Made by a program: the position numbers and the translations under genes. The notes under the pieces are model-generated. The model ran no database searches. It saw only the letters and a program-made list of their open reading frames with translations, and was not told the origin of the DNA. A DNA stretch of 64,000 nt from Lucifuga dentata (taxonomy: Eukaryota; Chordata; Actinopteri; Ophidiiformes; Bythitidae), in the NCBI GenBank assembly GCA_014773175.1, contig VXCM01001443.1, positions 1-64,000 of the forward strand, written 5' to 3'. Below are positions 13,968 to 26,228 of the stretch, in pieces. The number at the start of each line of letters is the position of its first letter. Within the stretch, counting starts at the first letter, position 1.

Positions 13968-15954
13968 GCAAACATGGTGTCAAATATTGCATTCCATGTT
14001 GAACTGGATCCCAGTCCACCCATAACACCCACCCACCCACTCACAAACCAGAGCTAGGAGCAACATATGAAGCCTTTTGGTCACAGAAATGACAAAAAAT
14101 AGACATGAAGCCATCAAAAACTCCTGTGCAAAAGATGCCGCAAAGATGTTCAAATCTGGAGGATTAAAGGTAATTTCCAACTGATTACATGGATCTCGTT
14201 TCAATAGTTTCCATAGCTGCACGGGAACATTACACTTTTAGCCTAAAATTTACTCCGCTTACCTGCAGAGATCTGGGGGCACAGTAGGGAAAAATTTATT
14301 ATGAAAGATAACATGAAGAATTAAAAGGGGGTTAATAAAACACATTTGGAAGATGATCAATGATGAATATTAATTTTATTCTCTACACTGTTTGTTGTAA
14401 CTGTTTCTTGCATTTCCTAAAACCACTTTCTAGTAATGCAACTTTAATTAAGGATTCGGATGTTGTAATAAAGACTTTATTAATGATAAATAAATCATTT
14501 TTTAAATCACTAAATTTGTTTTATCTCCAATGTCTCATTAATGCTCAGTTAACAAATCATTTTTTTTGTGAAATTTTAACAAAATTTTAAAAATGTGCCA
14601 AATTTCAGATGTCAAAATAAAGAGATTAACTTGACTAAAAGTAATTTTTGTGTATTAGAGGCTCAAATTTGAAGAATTTAGATAGGAAAGAAAAATACAG
14701 GCCTGTCTGCTTGATAAGAACAAATAATTTATTCATTTCTGTCCAGATAAAATTTACACTAAAACTGAATTGTAGCTTTATTTTGAGGTTTACATTAGCA
14801 TGGAGAGACATTTGTAACAGGATAAAGTGTAAATGAGTTGCGTATCACTTCATAAATGTTCTCATCCAGAATTAATTAACTCCATTTAACAGCGCTCTAG
14901 TTACATTTTAATGAGAACATGTAAAATAAACAATCAAGCTGTGGATATGATGCACTCTCAGATTATCCATAAAAGTGAAACAGGCCATGTTATGAGAGGA
15001 AAGTACACTAAGTGAAGTGAGAAGCGAGAGCAGCTAATGCTTTGGATTTATTATCCGTGCCTCCGCTCCACACTTCATTCCATAAAACTCAAAGGCTATA
15101 TCAAGATGTTTGACTGATTAGATTTTAATGAAAGACTTTTAATTTCAGTGTTTGAAGGTATGTGCGGTGATGACTTCAGGGAACCCAGGAAAAAAAAAAA
15201 ACAATATTAAAAACCCACAGATACAGCCATAACAGCAAAGCCAGCTTTGACAGATAAACAGATTTCCTCAGCATTTTTATGTTCCGTTCAGCAGTTTAGC
15301 AGGAGAAAAATGCTTTGTTTCGTATTCAGCCAAAAAAAAAAAAAAAAAAAAAAAAAAAAGCAAATGAGCTTTTTGGAGTCTTTGAATTTCAAGATGGCAG
15401 CGTATTACAGTCATTTTGAGTGTATCCGTGTCATCGAGTGTGCTGACACAGCTCCCTGAAGATGGAGAGCTGGCTTGGTTTAATCACCTTCTCACCTTCC
15501 GTATGATGATCACGCGCTGCAGAAAGGCGGATGTATGCGCCATGGAGAAAGCATTTACCCCCCCCCCCNCCCCCCCCCCCATCGCTTTATAATACAACTT
15601 AAGATAATAATAATAGTATCAACTTCACTTTCCAGCAACAGAAACTTCTGAACATATTGCCATCTCTTAACATCATCATCTAGTGGACATCATGTCCTAC
15701 TAGACAACAAACACAGAGGACAAACTATATGAGCTTCCTGTATGATCATCAAAATGCAGACAAAGAGGAAATCAATTCCTTACCAATCAGAGGCCTCTTT
15801 GTTGAATGTAAAACTTAACTTGAGAGGCGAATACAGCCTTCCTCATCCCTATGGACTTAGATACAGAGCAACTCGGTGCTCAGAGTTTGTGTGTATGTGT
15901 GTGGTGAGCATTTATATACTGTTTTTATTACTGTTTTATTTTCTATTATATTCA

Positions 15955-16030
15955 ATTATTTGTGTTAAGCACCTTGAAATCTTGCTCTGAAAGGCCATAC
16001 AAGTAAATTTATCATCATTATTATTATTCG
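15955..16030 (+). mobile_element. LINE/SINE 3' tail fragment
   Basis: 'aagcaccttgaaatcttgct' followed by a (TTA/ATC)-type simple tail resembles the widespread fish retroelement 3' end '..aagcactttgaaa...'. Only the tail is recognisable. Confidence 0.45.
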
Positions 16031-16938
16031 TACCCACAAGGTCTCGTGTTAATTTTAAGGATCAGATTTGCAGCAATATTAAAACTAGAAGTGGAAGAGA
16101 TCTGTCCAAAAATATCATTTGTACTTGAAACATCATCCTGAGTTTGGGACACAGACAGGATGAATTTCATTTTAAGGCTCACTGTGACTTTGCAACTTTG
16201 GGCTTTCAGACAAAAGTTAACAATAATGAGAAATGATAAAACAAATAAAATCATTGTCAATCCAAATCAGTGGTTCTAGTTTGCAGCATGTTAACGACCT
16301 TGCTGCCAGATGCAACAAAATTCTGAGAGCGTCTGCTGCAATGATGCAAAGCCACAAACCAAACGGATGATAAAAAGTCAATGACATGTTTCTGCCTGAA
16401 TATTTTTTCCTGCTTATCGTAGCTACAATTCACAATCGCACAATCTGACGTGCATCAAATTTAATATCATACAGTGTGAAACAGATGCTTATCTCTCTGT
16501 GTGACGTGAAATTACAGGACTGCTGTTATCAAACAGTTTGCAGGAAGCATTAAGTTGTTGCTGTGAGATTTGAATAACTACATTTCACATAATATTCATA
16601 ATATGTTTGGGGACAGATTTTGTAAGGTATAAAATAAATGTCGACCATATATTTCTATATGTGAATGGCCTTCTTTCAAAATATACCAAAATATATTTTG
16701 GATATGCAGATATACTGTCAGCTGTTTTCGACTGCCAAAACTACATTTAGAATAGATGTCTATCGTCTAGGGGTAAAAAAATATATATTTTCTATTATTT
16801 TGAATGATGTATCCAAACAAATTAAATTTACTGTATAGGAGCATTGATTTTAATTTTGACTGGCTAATCATATTAATTTGAAATTTAACATTCCTTCCTG
16901 AACAATTGCAATCATGTGACCTGGACTTTTTGCACATG

Positions 16939-17277
16939 CAGTGGGGTCCAAAAATCTGAGACAACCTGTCTCATCAGGTTTTTACAAACTTGTGGAGTCC
17001 ATGTCAGCTGGACTGATGCTGTCATTAAAGCTAAAGGGGGGATGTACCAAATATTAAGATATTCTGACATTCATGAACATTTTTCAAATTCAAACCTCAA
17101 ATTGTTAAAATGATATTATCGTTTGTAATGAAAAATCTTGCATTAAATTTAAAAAAAAAAAAGCAAAACAGAAGCANGATATTATCGTTTGTAATGAAAA
17201 ATCTTGCATTAAATTTAAAAAAAAAAAAGCAAAACAGAAGCATTTTCACAGTGGTCTCAGACTTTTGGACTCCACTG
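16939..17277 (+). mobile_element. Tc1-like transposon remnant with transposase C-terminus
   Basis: Inverted ends CAGTGGGGTCCAAAAATCTG and its near-complement ending TTTTGGACTCCACTG, followed by TA, are those of fish Tc1 elements. Just inside the left end, codons to the stop at 17055-17057 read LVESMSAGL, then KGGCTKY, which matches the extreme C-terminus of Tc1 transposases (SMP...KGGHTKY). The catalytic domain is deleted. It contains the N at 17177 and a false 65-bp duplication. Confidence 0.85.
17112..17242. repeat. Assembly duplication at single-N gap (N 17177)
   Basis: 65 bp (17112-17176) repeated exactly at 17178-17242, inside the Tc1 remnant. Confidence 0.9.
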
Positions 17278-17294
17278 TATGTGCTACAAAAAAA

Positions 17295-17336
<42 letters not shown>
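17295..17336. repeat. (TTA)n microsatellite
   Basis: About 14 units between the Tc1 remnant and the LINE fragment. Confidence 0.9.
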
Positions 17337-17474
17337 TAACTGTTTTACATTAACATATATACATATTATAACCTTATCTATTCAAAATATGCTGTCCTAG
17401 TAATACACTTAATTATTCAAGAGAAATTAATTTCTATTTTTAGTTGGATTTTTTTCATTGGACTATTTTTAGGA

Positions 17475-18256
17475 ATGAACATTTTTTCTTCAATGAAACA
17501 ACCGTATCCATGTACTCGTAAATTCTTTTCGTCAATGCTTACTAAAATATTGCCAAAAGCATTTTGTTTTGCATTTTGTTTCAACTCCTTTGGAGTGGAT
17601 AAAACCACGTTGCAGTTATTCCATATGTCTTTTGTCGAAAGCATTTTGATCTGTTCTTTTATCTGTTGGTTTTCTTCTCTGAGTCAGAAAGACAAAAATA
17701 GATTGCAAGGTGTTGTAAATGTTAGTTCCAAAATTATTGGTAAAACACAGCGATCGCCGGAACACTTAAATTCCCACCAGGTATTGAAAAAAAGTGTATG
17801 CTATTATAAATGATCCAGCACACGTCCTTCATGACTCCTTCACAGTGATGCCCTCTGGAACACGGTTTAGAAATCCTTCATGTAAAACAAACAAAAACGG
17901 TTTGGTTTTGTCCCAGAGGCTATAAGACTGGTAAACGCCAAAGGTAAAAGAGGAAAGTTCTTGGTTCCAAACAGTAATCAACATTATTATTATTATCATC
18001 ATTTTATATTAGCATTTTAACTTTTTGTATCTGTATTTATTAGGCTTTTAAATCCTGTTGCCTGCACTGTGCACTTGCNGCATTTTAACTTTTTGTATCT
18101 GTATTTATTAGGCTTTTAAATCCTGTTGCCTGCACTGTGCACTTGCAGGTTTTGTCTTCTGCTATATTTGGTGTTCTATATGAAGTCTGTCAATTCATGT
18201 TGTTGTTTGCAAACCTACCTCGCGGCACTAATGAAGTATTTTTGAATTTGAATTTT
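17475..18256 (+). mobile_element. L2-like LINE 3' end (reverse transcriptase C-terminus)
   Basis: The frame from 17475 to 17813 reads in its second half FHMSFVESILICSFICWFSS, then LSQKDKNRLQGVVNVSSKII, the conserved C-terminal block of fish L2/Maui-type LINE proteins. In another frame 17812-17940 continues with DPAHVLHDSFTVMPSGTRFR and CKTN, followed by stops. The 3' tail TTTGAATTTGAATTTT at about 18239 is typical. Broken by frameshift and stops. A false 67-bp duplication surrounds the N at 18079. Confidence 0.8.
18012..18146. repeat. Assembly duplication at single-N gap (N 18079)
   Basis: 67 bp (18012-18078) repeated exactly at 18080-18146, inside the LINE 3' region. Confidence 0.9.
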
Positions 18257-19194
18257 ATAAGTTACTGTTGCCGCATTGTGTGAATCAACGTGACCGTTTC
18301 TACCAGCGTTAAACATCCAGCAGGGCCACACCATGCCGATAAATCATTTATGTAGACTGTAGGATCCACAAGCCACATTAAAAATACACAATGAAAACAC
18401 AGCCATGGGGACTGTAAACTTGGCTTCCTAAACTACAACAAATGAGTCTATATATTTAAAAGGAGTCTATTTACAATCCTAAACATATCAGTTTAAAGGT
18501 GAAGATGCATAAAGGGACTATGTCTCATTTTATATTATACTAGACTTTTGACTGATTTATGAAACAAACCGTTTTTGTGTTGTGACCTGAAATCAGCCAT
18601 CATCTTTCTACACATCAATGTGCCTTCACATCTTCTGTGGAACATCGCTGGCCAGAAATGTCAGCCATTATCAGCAGAAGCCATTTAAAAATGCCCTGAG
18701 ATTTCTGCTGTTTTCATGAAAGGACAAGAATAGATCAAAAGTGACATTGTGCTGACCTTTTGGTGCTGAACATCTTGGCAGCGTCTTCTTTCTCCTGCTC
18801 AGAGGCTTTGGGAGGTGGAGATTTGAGGTTCAATGTTCAAATCTACAGAGAGAGCACACACACATGCAGACACACACACACACACAGCACAGAGGGCAGG
18901 GGACAAAAGGAGAGAACAGTGAGATTTTCTGATTCACACAGTCGAGTCACCCTGAAGTTGTCAGGATGCCGCTGACCTCAACAACCATTAACTGACCTCC
19001 AGCTGAGCCGTTCAGACTGACTGCATGGTGGGAGACAAAGAGCAAAGCAGAGCAGCCGACATGACAAAACAGTGTCACAGTTAAATAGCAATTTTAATAA
19101 TTATTTGTTTTCTCTTTTTTTACCTTCCCACAACAACATGCATTTAAAATAGCAGGGAATTAATAAGCACCGGACAATCAAGTAAGTAAATAAC
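18257..19194. other. No gene seen
   Basis: Contains a (CA)n patch at 18858-18885. Otherwise unique, AT-rich sequence. Confidence 0.4.
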
Positions 19195-20000
19195 ATATAT
19201 ACGCAAGTATAAGCCGACCCCCTGATGTTGTTCCATTAATTTATCTGTTTAGGAAATTACCTGTTTTTTTTTTTTTTTGTTTTTGAGAATTGTGAGAAAG
19301 AATTCCTGTGATTTTCTGAAAATAATCCACGTACCAGTAAACAGCTGATTACTGTAAGTGACATTAGCTAACATTAAGTTTTCCGGATTCTTCTTCCTCG
19401 TCTGAATCCATTGATGAAGGTAAGGAAAGCTTTACAAATGAGTTATTATTATCACGGCACATATTTAGCCTTATTTAGCTGTGTAATTATGGTGAGTATT
19501 TTTTTTTTTTTTAAGAATCTCACCGGTTACATGTTTTCAGTAATTATCCTGTACCTGAGTCGATGTGGGCCTGTCTATGTGCTGGACATTCCTCCATACG
19601 GAGTTTTGGAATTCCCTCAGCCGACTCCCTGATGTTATTCCATCAATTTATTTGTTTAGCAAATTACCTGTTTTTCTGGGTATTGTCATAGTATTCCTGT
19701 GATTTTCTGAAAATAATCCATGTACCGGTAAACATGATATTTATTTCAGCAGCTGATTACCGTAACTGAATCACGGCTTACTGGCTGCTGCAAAATGTGC
19801 TGAATAAGATGTTTAGACAGGAAATACATCACTCTAAGGTCTGATTTAAACTATTTTCCATGGGTAGTGGTAATGGGTAGTATTTCGTTCTTTGGGATCC
19901 GATTTGAATTACTCGTGCATAAGCCCTGATTTGCGTTGTGAAATTTGGTAAAAAAAAAAAAACAAAACAAAAAAAACTCGGCTTACAGTCGAGTATATAT
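19195..20000. mobile_element. TIR element with ATATATAC ends and internal direct duplication
   Basis: The left end ATATATACGCAAGTATAAGC and the RC of the right end ATATATACTCGACTGTAAGC are similar. An internal block ('ccctgatgttgttccatta' ... 'tgattttctgaaaataatcc' ... 'agctgattactgta', 19219-19360) recurs at 19627-19775. No transposase ORF. The class is not assigned. Confidence 0.55.
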
Positions 20001-20722
20001 GCTAATTAAAATGCAATTTAAAAGGCAAACTATTGTGCTTGTGTAGGCAAACGTGTCACGCAGGCCATTAAGTAGCACAGTCCCTGAATGGTTAGCAGGT
20101 CCCTCTATATACCTGTTCTATACAATACCCACCACACTGTATAATGGCTGCGAGTTAGCCTCTGCTCTTTTATGTAAAGGTTATCAGAGACTCTGGAGGA
20201 GGAGCCCAAGTAAAATAAGATAGGGTTCAATAATTCATGGCGAGGTCTATGCAGGCCTCACTTCTCACCCTCTGCTGTCTGTAATGAGATGAGTGGAGGG
20301 CCAGAGGGAAGGAGGGAGGGAAAGGAAAGGAGAGTGGAGTGATTAAAACCAGCGGCTCGACCCCATCTACCTTCCTCTGCATCAGTTAGACACACAAGCA
20401 TGCATGCACACACACACACATTTCCAGCTTGCCTCATTTATAACACCTGGAGTGCAATGTCTCTGCAACACAGCGGCAGGGAGCGGAGGAAAGCTGAATA
20501 AGCAGCACGGGCGTAAAGGTTAACAAAGTGAGGTGACACCTGGAACTTCTGATAATTCATTCGGATGACATGGAAACTGCAGAGGAGAAAAAAAGGTATT
20601 CACATCTCATCTGAGGCTGCTATGTGGGTGCCATGAGCGTAAAATGATAACAGCACTGGCATGAAGCCAAGTCAAAATATTCAGTTTTTTTAAATTTAAT
20701 TTCATGTTTGTCATGCAGTATT
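20001..20722. other. No gene seen
   Basis: Includes GA-rich and CA-rich patches (20290-20340, 20405-20420) and a moderately GC-rich stretch at 20440-20640. Confidence 0.4.
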
Positions 20723-21052
20723 TTAAAGGAAGCACTTTCTGTTATTTTCTCTCATTTTAATAGTATAATATAGTAGGGAGTGTGTGTTAAATAAAAGCAG
20801 TATGCTTTGTTCAATATTTCAAAACAAGGTTGATGCATGTTAAAAAATGCATCCAGTAAGACAAACCCATAAATCCTGAACTGTCCTGAAAGCTTCGTTT
20901 TTGATTATTGATTTACATCCATAACATGCTGACAGCAACATACTCACAAACTACAAGGCCAGTGAGCATCCATGTTTTACAGTCCGTGGTTTAGGCCTGA
21001 CACAACTGGCCAATCAGCCGACCAGAGTGGGATTTTCCAGGAGGGGACCTTA

Positions 21053-21686
21053 TGCTGCGTTTGAGCTACCTCTGAAATCTGAATTTTCTGACTTCCTAGT
21101 TGGAAAAATGCGTTGGAACGGCACTTGAAGTCAGAGCTCCGGCTGGGAAACTCGGACTAAAATTATCTACCCAGACTTCACAAGTATGACATCACTCAAC
21201 ATGGCGGCGCCCGTGGAAGCGAGCTTTGTGAATGGAAATGATCAGCTAACAGGTGAATAAAGTATTTTTTCTTGCATGAAATTGAAATAAAAAGGTCAGA
21301 ATGTATCGCCAAGTTAACTATTTATACTGTATAACTGTTTGTCATTGATCTTAAGTGTAAATAATTTCAGAATATTTACTTAAATGCACAAATGTTTAAT
21401 ACCCACTGTGATTAATATCACTGAAACAACAAAACCAAACAGTCCTGTAGTCTAACTTTACTTTAGTTAGCATTTATTACTAAGTTTATTNACAAAACCA
21501 AACAGTCCTGTAGTCTAACTTTACTTTAGTTAGCATTTATTACTAAGTTTATTTAATATTTAGTATTATTGTATTTATTGGCGTTCAGCCATGCTTTTTT
21601 GATTACATTTGACTGGAATGATTTGAGGCCAAAAGTCGGAACTTCCAACTGGAAAAATTAACTTCCGAGGTAGCTCAAACGCAGCA
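21053..21686. mobile_element. Harbinger-like TIR element nested in MITE-B
   Basis: Perfect inverted ends TGCTGCGTTTGAGCTACCTC (21053-21072) and its complement ending at 21686. Flanking trinucleotides TTA (21050-21052) and GTA (21687-21689) look like a decayed 3-bp TWA duplication, which would fit PIF/Harbinger. The interior contains an ATGGCGGCGCCC segment followed by a GT donor-like site at about 21252, and no long ORF. The N at 21491 carries a false 62-bp duplication. Confidence 0.68.
21429..21553. repeat. Assembly duplication at single-N gap (N 21491)
   Basis: 62 bp (21429-21490) repeated exactly at 21492-21553, inside the Harbinger-like element. Confidence 0.9.
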
Positions 21687-21871
21687 GTAAATGGCCTGTT
21701 TTCACTCAGTGTGTACACTGGTGCTGCAGTGGAGAGTAAAAGTTGATCTGCTTTTTTTTTTTTTTTTTNTTTTTTTTTTTTTTTTGCATGTTAAAGCATT
21801 GCAAAGGTTTCAAACTAAATGTCTAAATGACAAAAAGAACACAGAGAAATTCAAATATTAGTTCCCTTTAA

Positions 21872-24192
21872 ATTAGCCTGCACTACTAAGAATTGTTCTG
21901 ATCGTTCTGATCTGTTTTTAAATATTTAAAAGATGTGACAGAAAACTAATAATTAGATTACTTGGTTTTAGGATTGTGTTAAAAACGAGGGAAGTGCAGC
22001 AGAGGTCAAAGGGCACAACTGTCAGATCAGCTAATATGTCACCAGTTTTAAACTCCCTCAAGAGTGACATTAGCTTGCTAGATCACACAGTGACTCAATC
22101 ATTTAGCACACAGTATCAAATCAGAACAGGGCCTGAAATATTTGAGGCCAGTCTGACAGTATAACAGCAGGACATTAATGAGATGAGAAATGCCTCGCCA
22201 TAAAAAGCTGGAGGTACACGCACAGTAAAACCCAATTATTCTACAATATTTCATTTCATTAAGTTAGCCGCTTATCAAATCTGAGAGAAAACTCGATGCC
22301 CACAAAGCATAGAGGGAAGATCTTAAAAGTCACATGATTTCCTTTTCCATTTTTGTCAAAACATGACTTATCTTCCCATTCGATGCAGGGCTTTAGACTG
22401 ACTGCATAATGCACTCCACCAAAGCCTTTTTTCCTTTAAGTTTGTTCTTAGCCTTCACAAATCTGTCTTGCACACACTTCCACTTCTGTCTGCACACACT
22501 TCCAACCCTACACAGCCTCACGCATGTGCAGTTGGTGCATTCAGGTGTTGCGTGAACATCCGCACAGAGTCTGTGTGGAGAGCTGCTGACACGAGGAAAA
22601 GATGAAATTTATAACACATGCATCCTAACAGACCCTCACAGCTTCAGAAAGTATGATTTGGCCTTTATGCTTTTTTCCTTGATCAGCATTGTACTTTACT
22701 TATGCATCACTTTGGATAAGAATCTGCAAAATGGATAACTGTAAATGCAAATGCAGTCACATTACGGCAATAAATAGGGGACTTTCATGTGTCTACTGAC
22801 CAAACTGCATCAAGTTTGGGCAACAATAGCTGAGAAAAGAATGATTATTTATTCATTTTGCTCATTTTGATATAATTAGCTTGTTGGATGATGTTTTAAC
22901 CCTATTTGCAGGTGACTAGAATTATTCAGGAACCTCATGACTGATGTGTTTAGCTCCCACCTCTTTGTATGCATGCAGTGCATTTCCAATGAATCAACAA
23001 AGCATGTGCTGGATGCAGATTTAGTGACTTAATGATCTGAGCTTTTTCCTTCTCTGACTGAGAAACTAGATGGGCCTCATAGACCTTCCTAATAATTCTG
23101 ACTCTAGCCTGATTAATCCTTGACCCAGAAAATAAAGAAAACTTAAGGGAAAAAACAGGCAATCCAGGTGAAAAAAAAAAAAGCCCAAATTACTGAGATA
23201 TTGGTTCGTTCTTTTTGTGGCAAAATATGGTGCATAACTGAATGTGGAATCTCAAATCTTACAGATTGCAGGTTGCGGGACTAGATTACCTCTATGTCAT
23301 AAATACATCAAAAAATCTAAAATGGAGATGGATTTGCAACTGCAGAATAAAGATGCGAGTGCGTCAGCTGGTAAATCATGAAGTCACGGATGTTATTTGT
23401 CTGATGTTAGCTGATATTTCTATGCTTCATCTCTTTCTCTGCACTTTTATGTGAACCCACGGTAAACAAAGGTGGCAGTCGACCCGTCTGGTTCTCTTTG
23501 ACATGAATGGACGTTTTGCGTTTGTATCTCTGTGGTGAAAGAACCTTGTTTGAGGATGTTTTTCCTGCTGAGCTTCATTAAGCCAGCCTTGTGTTTCAGC
23601 TTAATTGTCTCCAGGCGTGCAGAGCATCCTGACAAACACTATCAGCATCCAAGCATGAAATGGATTGAGGCGAATCCCTTAGACAGGCAGAAGGACAGCA
23701 GGTATCACCGGTGCCCCACTTCTGCTGAAAGCTGCTGACCGTAAAACAACAATGACACAGAGGTTATGCCTTCAGCCCAGCACAGGTCTGCTTTAAGCTC
23801 CAGGCTGACAGAGCCAATTCACACAAAAACAAAGATGAACTGAGCACGTATCCAGCTCTGCTATCACAAACAGCAAAAATAACTCAAGACATACGCAAAG
23901 CCAAACGCCATCACAGCAAGGCAGATCCATATTATACATACCATTTTACATGTAAATTTCCCATCAGTCTGCAGTCGAGTTTTTGGATGACTGTTGCAAA
24001 GGTAAACGGAGATATCAGCACTGTTTGTTCCTGGACAAAATCCAGAGTGTGAAGAGGAGAAGTGGAGTATTGATCAGGAAGGATTAGCTGGTCCAGCATG
24101 CAGCTAAATCACTAACAGCCACCAGGAAGTGAAGGGCGCCGAGGAAAGAACACGGCATAACCCTTGTAGCAGAGTATGGATGAACTATTATT
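21872..24192. other. No gene seen
   Basis: Unique sequence. No splice-flanked ORF or recognisable repeat was found. Confidence 0.35.
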
Positions 24193-24520
24193 TTAATTAA
24201 TGTATGCCCACTCTCCCATTTTCTCTTCTAATCTATCTATAAAGCCAGAAATTTCTGTTTGTCTGTGGCACCAAAATTTTGAGAACCCGGCACTGTATGA
24301 AATTGAAATTTGGCAGGTATAAAGCTCAGGACCCAAGGACATGCAGCGTCGCATGCAAAGTTGTTTGGATGGGCGGTTCTTGAATTGCACTGTGGCAGTA
24401 AAAAGTAGTCTGCGTGGCAGGATACGCTCTGGGCGCGGCAGCATACGCTCAGCTCCACGACCACTTATGGCAGGCTGCAGCACACACCATAAAGTCCAGC
24501 TGGTCCGAACAGTTTTCACG
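24193..24520 (-). repeat. Dispersed repeat R1, copy 2
   Basis: Inverted relative to copy 1. The minus-strand frames give partly alignable peptides in both copies (..SVSCHADYFL.. and ..RTAHPNNF..), but each frame is broken differently. This looks like decayed mobile-element sequence and not a host exon. The family is not recognised. Confidence 0.6.
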
Positions 24521-24699
24521 TTTTCAACAGCCACTGCACTAGTAATTATAAACATTGAAGATACATTAGGCAGGACTGAAGCGAGGCTACAACAGAGAAG
24601 TACTGTACTGCTAAATAAAAAAAGTGCCTTTTTGTTCAAATTAACTGAATAAAGACTTCAGGTCTATCCAGAGAAACCTGAATTTACCCAAATTGGCTG

Positions 24700-24790
24700 G
24701 TTATCAAACTGTGGCACGTGTACCACCAACGGTACTTAAAGCGCTCCTGGTGGTACATGACATGAAATTCCTGCAGAAAATCAAAAGAGA
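24700..24790 (+). repeat. hAT-like fragment R2, copy 1
   Basis: 'atcaaactgtggcacgtgta' followed by 'ccaccaacggtacttaaag' and 'tggtggtacatgac'. Shared with 29265-29350. The full element is not delimited. Confidence 0.45.
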
Positions 24791-26019
24791 GAAATCCTCA
24801 GAAGCTTTGTTAAATATGCCATATTATTCAGGATTTCATGAAGAAATAGTTTAGTTTAAACTTTAATTGTCTTTTTAAGACAATAATTGAATAATTGAGG
24901 TTTTTAAGTTTCAGTACCTGTTCAAGCTCAATTTCAGTACGGTCCGCATGAACACATGAGGTTTTTCTGGGGTTTTTCTTAGAGTTGGTGGCTTGTTGGT
25001 GAAGTTGTATTTAAATATTTTGGTTTGTTCAAAGGTCAGAGTTGTACAAAGGTCTCAATGGTTCTCAAACTTTCTGAGATCCTAAACCAATTCACCTCTT
25101 CAACAACACCAGAACCTCTACATTTGAGAATGTGCAGTTTGAAGTACATCAGGTTACAGTACATCATTTTTCTGTAAACATGGGAATCGGCCTTGCGCAG
25201 CTTTCGTGTATACATGATATGTATTACAGTACAGTAATGGTAAGGTAATGTAAAGTAACAACAATTTAATGCATAACCATTATGTTGCGTTGCATGGATT
25301 GTGCTGTTGTATGTTGTAGTTGCTGTGGTTGTGTATTGTGTGTGTATTGTGTATGGTGTGGTGCATGCCAGTGCCTAAGACAAATTTCCATTTTATGCAA
25401 ATCAAATGGACAATGAAGTAATCTGAATTTGAATCTGAATCTAATGATATAACTGAAATACACACTCAGGCCAGCCAAAAATCAAAATCTAGGCCCAAAA
25501 ACATCTAACACTTACAAGTTCATAGCTGCGGTGGCATTTCAATCAGGGCTCTGCTGCAGTGATATGACTCATCTTACTTCTGTTCTCCTCTCATTCTGAG
25601 CTCCTAACCATTGTTTACATCTTTCCCCTCCAGCCGCTTGTCGCTTCTTAGTTCCCAATTCATTTCCTAGGTTGGGTCTGGCTGCACACACACACGCACA
25701 CACACACACCGTGATTGTACTACGTTTCCTGAACTAATGGGGGTCACATTAGCCTGGCAGGAAACACAATGCCATTATGGAAATGCTCAGTCAATTACTG
25801 GGCAACGAGTAAAAACCCTCTCTGTCATTTTCGGCTTTCATATTTGCGTTTTCCTAATGGTGGCGATGCACGGTTGTTATCTTCTCTGGGGCATCTTATC
25901 TGCTCTCCTGAAGGACTCCTGCAATATGCTCGAGGTCAATTGTGTCATTGTTGGGTTGCCCTGGATAAATGTTTAGCCGGCTAATGAGAAATCTCAGTAA
26001 ATTTTGCCAGCTGCTTGTC

Positions 26020-26058
<39 letters not shown>

Positions 26059-26224
26059 TACTAAATTGTTCTTGTTTGATTTTAGTGTCTAAACATCATG
26101 CAGCTTGTTATTCCAGCATTGACACAATGTTCAAAATATCTAATTTAGACACAAGAATGACACTGGATACATCTTTGACTGTGATTCTTTCTGTAAATAC
26201 AGATTTCCATGTTCTTATTTTCAT
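24791..26224. other. No gene seen; candidate conserved non-coding stretch
   Basis: 25730-25990 is complex sequence with 'gggtcacattagcctggcag' and 'ggctaatgagaaatctcagt', without repeat structure and low in decay signatures. It is flanked by a CA run (25686-25708) and an A-run (26023-26055). Confidence 0.35.
25375..25443 (+). mobile_element. LINE 3' tail fragment
   Basis: 'cctaagacaaatttccattt' then 'tggacaatgaagt' and repeated 'ctgaat' units, the usual 3' end of fish CR1/L2/Rex-type LINEs. No coding part was seen upstream. Confidence 0.5.
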
Positions 26225-26228
26225 TTAA

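Larger units (their letters stand above)
7584..15954. other. Long gene-free stretch
   Basis: About 8.4 kb with no supported exon. It holds a short hairpin (8702-8734, ATTACATT arms), a repeat fragment at 8920, a palindromic TATA/CTGTATA stretch at 13105-13157, an A-run at 13930 and a C-run at 15557. Short ORFs show no codon bias or splice sites. Confidence 0.4.
20727..21867 (-). mobile_element. MITE-B copy, interrupted by another element
   Basis: TTAA at 20723-20726 and 21868-21871. Ends AGGAAGCACTTTC and ...GTTCCC match the ends of the copy at 30347. The shared core 'ctgttttcactcagtgtg' and 'gtgctgcagtggagag' is at 21697-21740. The element at 21053-21686 splits it. An N in a T-run lies at 21769. 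Confidence 0.7.

Noticed and set aside
24193..24639. 148-codon minus-strand ORF
   Set aside because: It coincides with dispersed repeat R1, whose other copy has different stops. Treated as decayed repeat.
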